Positions 1-14,325 are shown, counted from the stretch's first letter. The stretch: 64,000 nucleotides of DNA from Muricoccus nepalensis (GCF_006438825.1 NZ_RCZP01000012.1:1-64000), one strand, 5' to 3'. Numbers and translations: made by a program. Notes: generated by a model from the letters alone, not told the origin.

Positions 1-304
1 ACCACCCCGATGCGGCTGTGGTTGTGCCACCCCGCGCGAGTGCTGTGCCAAGCGGAGCCGCACAGTCCGCACCAACGCAGCGGGACGCGCATCTCCGATG
101 CATCGCCCAGCGCGGCCGCATGGGTTGGCAGAGCACCTCGGGGTACATCTGGTGGAGGCCGACGTCTCAGGATGGAAGCGCGTCATCGGTGACAGGCTAC
201 GCTCGCAAACAGATGGGCAACAAACGACCGAGGTGGCCATCGCCGCCAAGGTGCTGAACCACATGCTTGAGCTCGGACGGCCGGAGTACGTCCGCATCGC
301 GTGA
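1..304 (+). pseudogene. IS5-family transposase, C-terminal fragment (left copy)
   Basis: C-terminal part of an IS5-type DDE transposase running in from the left window edge. The first frame (from base 1) carries the DAAVVVPPRASAV and QRDAHLRCIAQRGRMGW blocks. After about base 150 the homology moves to another frame (LVEADVSGWKRVIGDRLRS, then RPEYVRI near the stop), so a frameshift sits near the GYI/LVEADV junction. Bases 1-298 appear identical to the reverse complement of 2945-3242, where the second copy lies; the two diverge right after the last conserved codon. The frame is dead and no terminal inverted repeat is recognised. Confidence 0.8.
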
Positions 305-403
305 TCCCAGACGCGGGTAGGGGGCAGTACGTCTATGTCGCCGACCCATGCAACACGGCGCCTTCGATGTACCAGCCACGGAGCTGGATCGGGATGTCAA
401 GGT

Positions 404-937
404 TCAAGTGCCGCCGCTCATAACTGTCCGAGGAACGGTGAACTCGACAGTCCAGGCACGCGGCTCGGCCTGAGCGATCGGCCCACCGAAGCGAGCGAAG
501 AAGCCCGGCCGAAGGATGGCGCGAAGGTCCACTTGGCCCTGCGCGTCCACGCGGCCCTGCGGATCAACGGTGCCGGTGCGGCGCCGCTCGGCCGTGGTGA
601 AGGCCACCGCCCCGGCGCGGGCCGGATCAGCGCAGGTGCTGTTCGCTCGGCACTCCGCCCAGCGGGCACGGATTCGGGCGTCCGTGAACTCCTGAACATA
701 GAAGTCCCCCGTGAAGGCGGGGGGAATGAGCTGGGCTGTCGGCATGAAGGAGATGCAGACCTAGCACCCACCTTCCTCTACCCGATAGCCAGGCAGTTTG
801 GCGCTGCGTTCGAAGTTGACCCGGGCCCTGCAATCCTGCCCGGTCGTATCGGGGTTGACCAGGGTCGGCTGCGCGCTCGCCGCGCCTGCGGCGACGAGGA
901 GTGAGGCCGACATCGCGGCCCCAAGAAGCTTGCGCAT
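404..937 (-). pseudogene. Secreted hypothetical protein interrupted by an in-frame TAG
   Basis: A 177-residue reading frame begins with ATG at 937 and a classical signal peptide (MRKLLGAAMSASLLVAAGAA, cleavage likely after ASA near residue 22). It is interrupted by a TAG codon at 761-763 (residue 59), after which the same frame continues without another stop to 404. The downstream part (FTGDFYVQEFTDARIRARW, later RRTGTVDPQGRVDAQGQVDL) has ordinary protein composition. Start is 4 bases after the stop of the hydrolase upstream, so the two were one operon. I recognise no family. A single amber mutation is the simplest reading; a sequencing error is possible. Confidence 0.6.
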
Positions 938-941
938 CGCC

Positions 942-1785
942 TCAGCCGGCCGCCGAGGCGGGGTGGGCCCGAACGAAATCGAGGATGGCGCGGACGAACT
1001 CCGGCGTCCCCGGCAGCGAGCCGTGGGACGCCCCTTCCACTGTCACGAGCTGCAGTTGCGGCATGGCCGCCTTGAGCTGCTGGAAGTCGCGAAGGTAGGG
1101 ATCGGCGGTGCCCACGATACCAAGCGTCGGGACGGTGACGGCCGCCATCTGCGCTTCGGTCACGACCTGGGCCGGGTTGGAGCGCCTCACCGCGGCGAGC
1201 GCGCGGGGATCCTTGCCGGCCAGTTGCTGCGCCGAGCGCTCGCGAATTTGCGTGTCGGTCGGCGGCGGTTCATTGCGCGGCCAGAGCCGGACGATCTGGG
1301 ACGTCAGCAGGCCCTGGTCCATCTCCGCAGATTCGATGTCAACTCGCCGCTGGTCCTCGTTGCTCCAGTTCCGCCGTCCGGACGCACCGCCGAGGATCGC
1401 GGTGACGAAGCGCTCCGGGCGCATCGTCACGAGCTGCGCGACGATATGGGCCCCCATGGAATAGCCGAGGATGTGAGCCCGTCGCAGGCCCAGGTGGTCC
1501 AGCAGGCGAACCACGTCGAGGCCCATCTCAGCGCCGTACTGCGCGGGATCATGCGGCTTGCCGCTGAGCCCATGCCCGCGCGCGTCCATGGCGATCACGC
1601 GGTAGGATGCGGCAAGGGCCTGGAATACCCCGGGGCGGACGAACTGCTCCTCGGTGTTCGTCGTGTAGCCGTGGACGAGCACGATCGGGTCCCCGCGGCC
1701 TTCCTCTATGTAGCGGATCCGGACGCCGGCGGCGTCGAAGAAGCGATCCTCGACGGCGAGGGCAGGCCCGGCGGCCGATGGACAT
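942..1785 (-). pseudogene. Alpha/beta hydrolase, probably frameshifted near its N-terminus
   Basis: Alpha/beta-fold hydrolase with an intact catalytic core. It has the oxyanion HGYTT motif, nucleophile Ser in GYSMGAHI, acid Asp in VGTADPYLRDF and His in EGASHGSLPG. Homology begins upstream of the HG motif with RFFDAAGVRIRYIEEGRGDP, but that frame has no ATG, GTG or TTG before the next stop. An ATG at 1785 behind GGGGGAA lies in a neighbouring frame, so a one-base shift between about 1750 and 1785 best explains the layout. The first in-frame start (GTG, 1682) would cut off the first strands. It is followed after 4 bases by a secreted protein that is also broken. Sits between the two transposase copies. 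Confidence 0.7.
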
Positions 1786-2285
1786 GGCGTGGTTCCCCCG
1801 AATGCTGTTGCAGGCAGGCTAGCCCTCCGCGTCTCGCCGCAAAACCCTGATCCCGATCAACAAGTCCGTGCCCGCCCTCGCAGGCCGAGTTCGCGGGCAG
1901 GACTGACGCGCCAGCGCAGCAGGTGGCGCGCTCCACGGCAGTAGATGACCGGCTGTCTCCTACCTCCGGACAGAGCGCCCGCTGCCCCGATTTCATTTAG
2001 GATGAGCAAGGAAGGCCCGCCAAGCAGAGGCGGTGACGCGGGTGGGCCAACAGGTCAGTCGATCATGTCTCGCCAGAACGCTCGCACCAGCTCCACTTCC
2101 AGCTTTGCGAACGTCCGCTTGCGGAAACTGGCGCGCCCACGTGGAATGACTGTTCCGAGCACAAAGCGGCCGGCTTCAACTGCTTGAAAGGGCTTGTTCG
2201 ATACCGGTGCATCAGAGCCTTGACGAGAGTGCTGCCATTCCGCACCGCACCAACATCGAGCAGGCCTCGCGGCGTTCTCGTTCGT
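1786..2285. other. Non-coding or decayed stretch of the island
   Basis: About 500 bases without a gene I can support. On the minus strand an open frame ends at 2064 (last residues LEVELVRAFWRDMID) and looks coding-like, but it has no recognisable start or family and may be a remnant. Base composition is lower in GC than the core genome to the right. Confidence 0.4.
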
Positions 2286-2738
2286 TCAGGTGATTTCCTC
2301 GGCCAGAGCCTTGAGCTGATCCGCCGCAGCACCCCAGCCGGTCTCGAAGCCCATTGCTCGGTGGCGCTCAAGCGCGTCCCGCGTCCAGTGGCGCGCGGTG
2401 GCCCGGTAGAGGGTGCCGTCACCATCGGGCTCGACCTCAAAGACGCCGACCATGAACGGTTCGGCCGGCCTCCAACCCGCTGTGAACGCATCGGTGAAGA
2501 TGAAGCGCCGGTTGGGCTCGAAGGCCAGCACGGTGCCCTCGTTCAGCACCTTCTCGCCGTTCGGTCCGTGCATGACGACGGCGCTACGCCCGCCCGGTCT
2601 CCATTCGAGCTCGCGTACCCTGGCCTGCCACGGCTTTGGGCAGAACCACTCCTCGAGCCGCTCTGTCATCGCCCGCCAGACGGTCTCGACCGGCGCATCG
2701 ATGCGGCGCTCGACGTGGAGCTCAAGATCGTCGGCCAT
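2286..2738 (-). CDS. SRPBCC / AHSA1-like START-fold protein
   Basis: A 150-residue single-domain protein of the SRPBCC (Bet v1-like) superfamily, AHSA1 branch. The typical opening is present (ELHVERRIDAPVETVWRAMT, residues 5-24), followed by GGRSAVVMHGPNGEKV, then VFEVEPDGDGTLYRATARHW, and a C-terminal helix GWGAAADQLKALAEE. These proteins form a hydrophobic cavity, and many act in stress or ligand binding; the ligand here cannot be told. ATG at 2738 is preceded by GGGAGG at suitable spacing. It is the only gene in the left 4 kb that looks fully intact. It stands alone, with a hairpin upstream. Confidence 0.85.
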   Translation of the reverse strand: MADDLELHVERRIDAPVETVWRAMTERLEEWFCPKPWQARVRELEWRPGGRSAVVMHGPNGEKVLNEGTVLAFEPNRRFIFTDAFTAGWRPAEPFMVGVFEVEPDGDGTLYRATARHWTRDALERHRAMGFETGWGAAADQLKALAEEIT

Positions 2739-2859
2739 GGTCTGGTCCTCCCGTCCTACTAGTATGTGCCGGCCTCACACCTCTTCCCACCCCTCTTGCT
2801 CCTTCCTGCGCGGAGAGGAGCCGTCGCTCCGCTCCGAGGATTCGGAAACGCGAAAAGCC

Positions 2860-2883
2860 CCAGGACCTCGGAGGAGGTCCTGG
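2860..2883. terminator. Perfect 10-bp hairpin, terminator-like
   Basis: CCAGGACCTC, loop GGAG, GAGGTCCTGG. On the minus strand the stem is followed by GGCTTTT, so it would stop leftward transcription coming from the transposase copy before the SRPBCC gene; AAAAGCCC on the plus side makes the signal partly bidirectional. Confidence 0.65.
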
Positions 2884-2938
2884 CACTGTGGTACATGGAT
2901 CAGAGATACGGCCGCATGCTGCCCTACTGTCATCAGGC

Positions 2939-3689
2939 TCATAGGATGCGGACGTACTCCGGCCGTCCGAGCTCAAGCATGTGGTTCAGCACCTTGGCGG
3001 CGATGGCCACCTCGGTCGTTTGTTGCCCATCTGTTTGCGAGCGTAGCCTGTCACCGATGACGCGCTTCCATCCTGAGACGTCGGCCTCCACCAGATGTAC
3101 CCCGAGGTGCTCTGCCAACCCATGCGGCCGCGCTGGGCGATGCATCGGAGATGCGCGTCCCGCTGCGTTGGTGCGGACTGTGCGGCTCCGCTTGGCACAG
3201 CACTCGCGCGGGGTGGCACAACCACAGCCGCATCGGGGTGGTGCTGGGCGATGCATCGGAGATGCGCGTCCCGCTGCGTTGGTGCGGACTGTGCGGCTCC
3301 GCTTGGCACAGCACTCGCGCGGGGTGGCACAACCACAGCCGCATCGGGGTGGTGCGCCACGACCTCGGCATAGACGTCCTCCCGGTCGTAGGCGCCGTCG
3401 CCCGTGAAGGAGGCCACGGCACCACCAGCCCGCTCGAGCAAGGGGCCGATCTGCAAGCCGTCATCGGCATCCCTGCCAGCCAGCACCGAGGCGGCGATCT
3501 CGCCCGTGTCGGCGTCCGTGGCAAGGTGCAGCATCTTCCAGCTCGCCACCCCTCGATCGCCTCTGCCGTGAACCACACAGTGAGACTGCCGCGGGCGCGC
3601 AGGCCGGCGTCGTACTCAGCCCAGTTGGTTACCCTCTGGCGTTGTTTGGGGATGCGGTGCCGGCGGTCAGCCTTGGCCTTGAAGGGCAT
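2939..3689 (-). pseudogene. IS5-family transposase, internally deleted and frameshifted (right copy)
   Basis: ATG at 3689 opens a normal N-terminus (RIPKQRQRVTNWAEYDAGLR, TVWFTAEAIEGWRA, about 50 residues). The frame then jumps to KMLHLATDADTGEIAASV in a different phase, which removes roughly 110 central residues, including the first catalytic region of the DDE domain. A 111-bp block is tandemly duplicated (see repeat), and a further frameshift precedes LVEADVSGWKRV. Family members are about 300-330 residues. The last 298 bp are identical by eye to the fragment at the left window edge, including the shared frameshift, so an already dead copy was duplicated or gene-converted. Confidence 0.85.
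3132..3353. repeat. 111-bp perfect tandem duplication inside the transposase
   Basis: Two head-to-tail units, 3132-3242 and 3243-3353, each 37 codons long and thus in frame, encoding HHPDAAVVVPPRASAVP through RCIAQ twice. Only two or so bases of microhomology are visible at the joint, which suggests replication slippage or end-joining rather than an ancestral protein repeat. Confidence 0.9.
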
Positions 3690-3887
3690 GACGGGCGTCT
3701 CTAACGGTCCGAGAGATCGTCCCGGTGTCAGCCTCCACCAAGGCGCCCCATCGGGCGAACTGTGCGATAAGATGATACTGCTGCGTCGCCTCTGCCTCGA
3801 GTGGCAGGGGCATCTCAGCCCGGTAGTCCCCCCGGGCGCTACAAACGCCCGCCGATCTGGTAGAGGCGGCGGCTTCCATTGTGGGAC
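3690..3887. other. Gene-free spacer left of the IS3 scrap
   Basis: No supported gene. It holds the upstream flank of the right transposase copy. I could not identify a terminal inverted repeat or a target duplication. Confidence 0.35.
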
Positions 3888-4052
3888 TCACGAGGTAAGC
3901 GCATCCGCACGCCTCGGTGTGGGTGCCTCTCGTTGCAGTCGCCATCCAAGCCGGGAGTGCCGAAGAACATTTGCGGCGTCAGTACGGGTATGAAGGCGGG
4001 CGTAGTCGCGCCTGAGCGTCTTCACAACGGTCTGGCTGACGCCGTTCCGTTA
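3888..4052 (-). pseudogene. IS3-family transposase (OrfB integrase core) fragment
   Basis: The minus strand encodes NGVSQTVVKTLRRDYARLH followed by TDAANVLRHSRLGWRL and ends at a TGA at 3888. This matches the end of the IS3 OrfB catalytic core, usually NG.AE.FVKT.KRDY...DA..VL. The catalytic Glu position is Gln here, and a TAA lies in frame just upstream. Only about 50 residues remain, so it is a scar of a former insertion close to the tRNA gene. Confidence 0.65.
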
Positions 4053-4194
4053 GCGTGGCTGCTCTACCGCCAGCCTCCGTGCTGAATCGCTAGGTTACCC
4101 CACGTGTTCGGGCAATGTCCGGGCAGTCGCGTGCTGCCCAGACCGGCCCTCTAGGAGGAAGCCAAAGAACCCGTTGATATAGCGTGGAAAAAAC

Positions 4195-4270
<76 letters not shown>

Positions 4271-4396
4271 GCACCGTGCTTCACGGGACCCGGCTGATGC
4301 TGGCCGCATCGCCCGGGCGGCGCCTTCTAACCCATCCAGGGGAGAGGTCAACCCCCAAAAACGGTGCCTTCCAGCGCCTCCCTCCCCCGCCGCGTG

Positions 4397-7101
<2,705 letters not shown>

Positions 7102-7134
7102 CGGCGGGGCCGCGCCGGCACGGCCCCGTCGCGC

Positions 7135-8721
7135 TCAGGCGGCGGGCGCCGCCATCTCCGCGGGCGCGGTGCGCTCGCGCTTGTTCAGCAGCTTGTTCAG
7201 CGCGTGCACGTAGGCGCGGGCGGAGGCGACGATGGTGTCGGTGTCCGCCCCCTGCCCGTCCACGAGCTTGCCCTTCTCCTCGAAGCGCACCGTCACCCGC
7301 GCCTGCGCATCGGTGCCGCCGGTGACGGACTGCACGGCGTAGAGCTTGAGCGCGACCTCGTGCGGGAAGACGGCGCGGATGGCGTTGAAGGTCGCGTCCA
7401 CCGCGCCGTCGCCCACCGCCATTCCCTCCTGCTCGGCCCCGTCGATCTCGAGCTTGATGGTGGCCATTGGGCGGGTGTGCAGGCCCGAGGTGACGGTGAG
7501 GCCGGTCAGCTTCACGCGGTCGTGCTGGCGGACGACCTCGTCGTCCACCAGGGCGGAGACGTCCTCGTCGTAGACAACCTTCTTCCGGTCGGCGAGGTCC
7601 TTGAAGCGGCGGAAGGCGTCGTTCAGCGCGTTGTCGCCGAGCTCGTAGCCGAGCGCCTTCAGCTTGTCGCGGAAGGCGGCGCGGCCGGAATGCTTGCCCA
7701 GCACGAGGGAGTTGGTGGTCCAGCCCACGCTCTCCGGCGTCATGATCTCGTAGGTGGAGGCGTCCTTCAGCACGCCGTCCTGGTGGATGCCGGACTCATG
7801 GGCGAAGGCGTTGCGGCCGACGATCGCCTTGTTCGGCTGCACGTCGAAGCCGGTGATCGTCGCCAGCAGGCGCGAGGTGCGCAGGATGTTCGGCGTGTTG
7901 ATCCCGGTGCGGCGGGAGATGGCGTTGCCGCGCGTGCGCAGCGCCATCGCGACCTCCTCGAGCGAGGCGTTGCCCGCGCGCTCGCCGATGCCGTTGATGG
8001 TGCACTCCACCTGCCGCGCCCCGGCCTGAATGGCGGCGAGCGTGTTGGCGACCGCGAGCCCCAGGTCGTCGTGGTTGTGGGTGGAGAAGATAACGCCGTC
8101 CGCGCCCGGCACGCGCTCGCGCAGCATGCCGAAGATGCGCGTCATGTCCTCCGGCAGGGCGTAGCCGACGGTGTCCGGCACGTTGATGGTGGTGGCGCCG
8201 GCCTTGATCGCGGCCTCGACGCAGCGGCACAGGAAGTCGGGATCGGTGCGGCTGCCGTCCTCGGCGGACCACTCGACGTCATCCGTGTGCTGGCGGGCGA
8301 GCGTCACGCTGCGGACGACCGCGGCCAGCACGTCCTCGTTGGACATGCGGAGCTTCACCCGCATGTGGAGCTCGGAGGTGGAGATGAAGGTGTGGATGCG
8401 GCCGCGGGCGGCGGGCTTGATGGCTTCGGCGGCGCGGAGGATGTCGCCGTCGGCCGAGCGCGCCAGACCGCAGATCACCGGGCCGTCCTTGGCGAAGCGG
8501 GTCGCGATGGAGTGGACGCTGTCGAAGTCACCGGGGCTCGCGATGGGGAAGCCGGCCTCGAGCACGTCGGCGCCGAGCTCGGCCAGGCTCTCGGCCATGC
8601 GCAGCTTCTCCTCCAGGTTCATGGAAAAGCCGGGGGACTGCTCGCCGTCGCGCAGCGTGGTGTCGAAGATGATGACGCGGTCGTCGGCGATCGTGCCGAA
8701 GCTGGGATGGTTCGCGGGCAT
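7135..8721 (-). CDS. leuA: 2-isopropylmalate synthase
   Basis: Condenses acetyl-CoA with 2-oxoisovalerate, the first step of leucine synthesis. It has 528 residues (type 1 LeuA length). The HMGL-like catalytic barrel opens with IFDTTLRDGEQSPGFSM; further landmarks are STHNHDDLGLAVANTL (metal His pair) and KHSGRAAFRDKLKALGYEL. The C-terminal LeuA dimer domain (GLTVTSGLHTRPMATIKLE, then DAQARVTVRFEEKGK) is the allosteric leucine-binding region. Start ATG 8721 follows AAGGAGCGGCCC. It lies after ilvBHC on the same strand, 293 bases from ilvC; the gap holds a leucine-rich leader peptide and competing hairpins that suggest attenuation. Confidence 0.97.
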   Translation of the reverse strand: MPANHPSFGTIADDRVIIFDTTLRDGEQSPGFSMNLEEKLRMAESLAELGADVLEAGFPIASPGDFDSVHSIATRFAKDGPVICGLARSADGDILRAAEAIKPAARGRIHTFISTSELHMRVKLRMSNEDVLAAVVRSVTLARQHTDDVEWSAEDGSRTDPDFLCRCVEAAIKAGATTINVPDTVGYALPEDMTRIFGMLRERVPGADGVIFSTHNHDDLGLAVANTLAAIQAGARQVECTINGIGERAGNASLEEVAMALRTRGNAISRRTGINTPNILRTSRLLATITGFDVQPNKAIVGRNAFAHESGIHQDGVLKDASTYEIMTPESVGWTTNSLVLGKHSGRAAFRDKLKALGYELGDNALNDAFRRFKDLADRKKVVYDEDVSALVDDEVVRQHDRVKLTGLTVTSGLHTRPMATIKLEIDGAEQEGMAVGDGAVDATFNAIRAVFPHEVALKLYAVQSVTGGTDAQARVTVRFEEKGKLVDGQGADTDTIVASARAYVHALNKLLNKRERTAPAEMAAPAA

Positions 8722-8754
8722 GGGCCGCTCCTTGGGATCTCGCGGTGGGATGAG

Positions 8755-8820
8755 GGGCGCGTCGCCCGGGGGAACCCCCTGAGCGATGCCGGCCTTCAGC
8801 CGCGCGTCACGCCCAGGGGC
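8755..8820 (-). promoter_or_regulatory. Candidate leuA attenuator (competing hairpins)
   Basis: Reading leftward, CCCCTG (8819-8814) can pair with CAGGGG (8783-8778). The same G run can instead fold with the following C run (GGGGG/CCCCC, bases 8768-8779), next to GGGCG/CGCCC (8755-8767). The first arm overlaps the last sense codons of the leader peptide. A ribosome that reaches the leader stop would cover it and favour the downstream hairpins; stalling at leucine codons would favour the alternative pairing. No U-run follows, so termination may be Rho-aided or the effect may be on translation. Inference from base pairing by eye. Confidence 0.5.
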
Positions 8821-8923
8821 TGCGAAGTCGAAGAAGCGGAAGGAGGGCGAGGGCCGGGCGCGCGGCAACGACGGCCAAGGGACCGGTGCGGAAGGGCGCG
8901 AAACGAGCGTCGGTCGCCTGCAT
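8807..8923 (-). CDS. Leucine-rich leader peptide of leuA (38 residues)
   Basis: A short frame from ATG 8923 to TGA 8807, 86 bases before leuA. The peptide reads MQATDARFAP then FRTGPLAVVA, ARPALALLPL and LRLRSPWA. Six of ten consecutive codons near the end are leucine (CTC, CTC, CTT, CTT, CTT, CTT), a density typical of amino-acid attenuation leaders and known for leuA in alphaproteobacteria. No good Shine-Dalgarno precedes it; a GATACT box at 8938-8943 would place the transcript start only a few bases from the ATG, so it may be nearly leaderless. It sits directly before competing hairpins. Confidence 0.6.
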   Translation of the reverse strand: MQATDARFAPFRTGPLAVVAARPALALLPLLRLRSPWA

Positions 8924-8974
8924 GAGGGAAAGGCTAGTATCCGGGCGGGCGCGAGGCAAGCGCAGAAATGGAGG

Positions 8975-9004
8975 CCCCCTCCCCCGCCGGGGCGGGAGAA
9001 GGGG
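8975..9004. terminator. GC hairpin between ilvC and leuA
   Basis: Imperfect inverted repeat with core CCCGCC/GGCGGG and flanking C-rich and G-rich arms, starting 10 bases after the ilvC stop on the minus strand. It may partly separate ilvBHC from leuA. No T tract. Confidence 0.45.
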
Positions 9005-9013
9005 CGGGGCGGC

Positions 9014-12368
<3,355 letters not shown>

Positions 12369-12428
12369 GGCGGCTCCTCCGGCGACGATCTCGCGGGAGG
12401 GGTCATCTACGGGGCTGGTTGCAGCGCG

Positions 12429-13394
12429 TCAATGCGCCAATTTCAGAAATGATAAGATTTCAGCCAAGTGACTTTCCGAAAGTTGCGCAAGATCGGCTAT
12501 ACGCGCATTGATGATATGCGTCCGGCACGGGGCAAGGTCGTGGTGCCGGAACCAGGTGCCCTGGCGCTTCGTGTACTGGCCGATCGCGAGGCAGGCGCGG
12601 CGCCCGGCCTCGGCCAGCGTCATCCGCCCGGCCAGGGCCGCCGATATCTCGGGCACGCCGTGGGCCCGCATGGCTGGCAGGGCGGGGTCCAGCGCCCGCG
12701 CGGCCAGCGCGCGGACCTCCTCCACCGCGCCGTCGCGCAGCATGGCGTCCCAGCGGTCGGCGATGGCGGCGCGCAGCGCGTCGCGCGGCGGGTCGAGGCG
12801 GATGGCGCAGAAGGCGTAGGGCGCGGGGCCGGTGGCGGGCGCCTCCGCCTGCCACTCGGCGATGCCGCGCCCCGTCGCGCGCCAGATCTCCCAGGCGCGG
12901 GCGAGGCGCTGGCCGTCGCCCGGCCGCAGCCGCGCCGCGCTCCGTGGGTCGGCGGCGAGGAGCCGGGCGTGGAGGGCCGGCGCGCCCTCCCGATCGAGCA
13001 GCGCCCGCGCCTCCTCGCGGACCGCCGGGGGGATGGCGGGCATCGCCGAGAGGCCGCGGGTCAGGCTGCTGAAGTAGAGGCCCGTGCCGCCGCAGAGGAT
13101 CGGCAGCCGCCCGGCCTCGACCGCCCGCGCCATGGCGTCCAGCGCCGCCTCCCGCCACCAGGCGACCGAGGCCGCCTCGGCCGCGGGATGCACCCCGTAG
13201 AGGGCGTGGGGGGCGAGCGCCTCCTCCTCCGGCGTGGGGCGGGCGGTGAGGACGCGGAGCTCCCGGTAGACCTGCATCGAGTCGGCGTTGACCACGACGC
13301 CCCCGAGGCGCCGGGCCAGCGCCAGCGCCAGCGCCGACTTGCCCGAGGCGGTGGGGCCGGCGACCAGCAGGGCCGGGGGGGGCTCGGCGCTCAT
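12429..13394 (-). CDS. miaA: tRNA dimethylallyltransferase MiaA
   Basis: Adds the isopentenyl group to N6 of A37 in tRNAs reading UNN codons. It has 321 residues. Walker A is GPTASGKS (residues 13-20), then NADSMQVYRELRVLTARPT with the conserved Asp that accepts the tRNA base. LCGGTGLYFSSLTRGL and the C-terminal AIGQYTKRQGTWFRH (RQ.TW.R motif) complete the family pattern. ATG 13394 chosen because MSAEPPPALLVAGPT gives the standard distance to the P-loop. Divergent from serB over 37 bases. Confidence 0.96.
   Translation of the reverse strand: MSAEPPPALLVAGPTASGKSALALALARRLGGVVVNADSMQVYRELRVLTARPTPEEEALAPHALYGVHPAAEAASVAWWREAALDAMARAVEAGRLPILCGGTGLYFSSLTRGLSAMPAIPPAVREEARALLDREGAPALHARLLAADPRSAARLRPGDGQRLARAWEIWRATGRGIAEWQAEAPATGPAPYAFCAIRLDPPRDALRAAIADRWDAMLRDGAVEEVRALAARALDPALPAMRAHGVPEISAALAGRMTLAEAGRRACLAIGQYTKRQGTWFRHHDLAPCRTHIINARIADLAQLSESHLAEILSFLKLAH
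12444..12463. promoter_or_regulatory. AT-rich near-palindrome upstream of ilvB
   Basis: CAGAAAT-GATAAG-ATTTCAG, arms matching at 6 of 7 positions, in an AT-rich patch within the 3' end of miaA, about 76-95 bases before the ilvB start. It could be an operator or promoter element for ilvBHC. It also encodes part of the MiaA tail, so chance is possible. Confidence 0.3.
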
Positions 13395-13431
13395 TTGCTC
13401 CAATCCGGCTGCGCGGGCATGAACCGCGCCC

Positions 13432-14325
13432 ATGTCGCACGTCCTCACCCTCGTCGCACCCCCAGGGCAGCTCGCCCCCGCCCTCCCCGCCCGCGCGCGC
13501 GACGCCATCGCGGCGCTGGGCGCCGACCCCGGCACGCCGGACTGGCTCGCGGAGGGCGAGGCGGCGGACCTTCCCTTCACGGGCCTCAACCCCGAGCAGG
13601 CCGTCGCCGCCGCCCTCGCCGCGCTCGGGGGCGCGGCGGTGGACGCCATCGCCCAGCCCGCGGAGGGCCGGCGCAAGGCGCTGCTCATCGCCGACATGGA
13701 CAGCACCATCGTCACCTCGGAGACGCTGGATGAGCTCGCCGCCTATGCCGGGCTGAAGGAGCGCGTGGCGGAGATCACCCGCCGCAGCATGAACGGCGAG
13801 ATCGACTTCGCGACGGCGCTCCGCGAGCGCGTGGCCATGCTCGAGGGCCTGGGGCTGGAGGCGCTGGAGGGGACCTGGAAGGGCACACACCTCATGCCCG
13901 GCGCGCGGGCGCTCGTGCGGACCATGGCGGCCCACGGCGCGCATTGCGCGCTCGCCTCCGGCGGATTCACCTGGTTCACCGGGAGGGTGGCAGCGCTCTG
14001 CGGCTTCACGAGCCACCACGCCAACGTCCTCCTCGACGACGGGCGTGCGCTGACGGGCCGGGTGGCCGAGCCGGTCTTCGACCGGGACGCGAAGCTCGCC
14101 ACACTCATTGCGCTCGCGACGGAGAAGGGCCTGCCGCTTGCCGCGACGCTCGCGGTCGGGGACGGCGCCAACGACCTTGCGATGATCGGCGCGGCCGGGC
14201 TCGGCGTCGCCTTCCGCGCGAAGCCCGTCGTGGCCGCGGCCGCCCGGGCGCGGGTGGACCACAACGACCTGCGCGCGCTCCTCTACGCCCAGGGCTACCG
14301 GGCGGCGGAGATCGCGGCCGACTGA
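13432..14325 (+). CDS. serB: Phosphoserine phosphatase SerB
   Basis: Last step of serine synthesis, a HAD-superfamily phosphatase of 297 residues. Nucleophile motif I is IADMDSTIV (Asp88), motif II is ALASGGFTWFTGRV and motif III/IV is AVGDGANDLAMIGAAGLGVAF. The first 75 residues form the shorter N-terminal region seen in many alphaproteobacterial SerB proteins in place of a full ACT domain. Its 3' end overlaps the convergent ArsR-type gene by 31 bases. Confidence 0.95.
   Translation: MSHVLTLVAPPGQLAPALPARARDAIAALGADPGTPDWLAEGEAADLPFTGLNPEQAVAAALAALGGAAVDAIAQPAEGRRKALLIADMDSTIVTSETLDELAAYAGLKERVAEITRRSMNGEIDFATALRERVAMLEGLGLEALEGTWKGTHLMPGARALVRTMAAHGAHCALASGGFTWFTGRVAALCGFTSHHANVLLDDGRALTGRVAEPVFDRDAKLATLIALATEKGLPLAATLAVGDGANDLAMIGAAGLGVAFRAKPVVAAAARARVDHNDLRALLYAQGYRAAEIAAD

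Noticed and set aside
2063-2491. Minus-strand frame ending near 2064 (LEVELVRAFWRDMID)
   Set aside because: Looks coding-like at its end but has no recognisable start or family and overlaps the SRPBCC gene in another frame; treated as a possible remnant only.
1-4194. Second attachment site copying the tRNA-Lys 3' end
   Set aside because: I looked for the terminal segment of the tRNA within the left 4 kb and found no convincing copy; the other end, if any, is outside the window.
7204-8925. Very long open frame antisense to leuA (573 codons)
   Set aside because: High GC keeps antisense frames open. The composition (runs of Gly, Val, Asp, His) is a mirror of leuA codons, and leuA itself is unmistakable.
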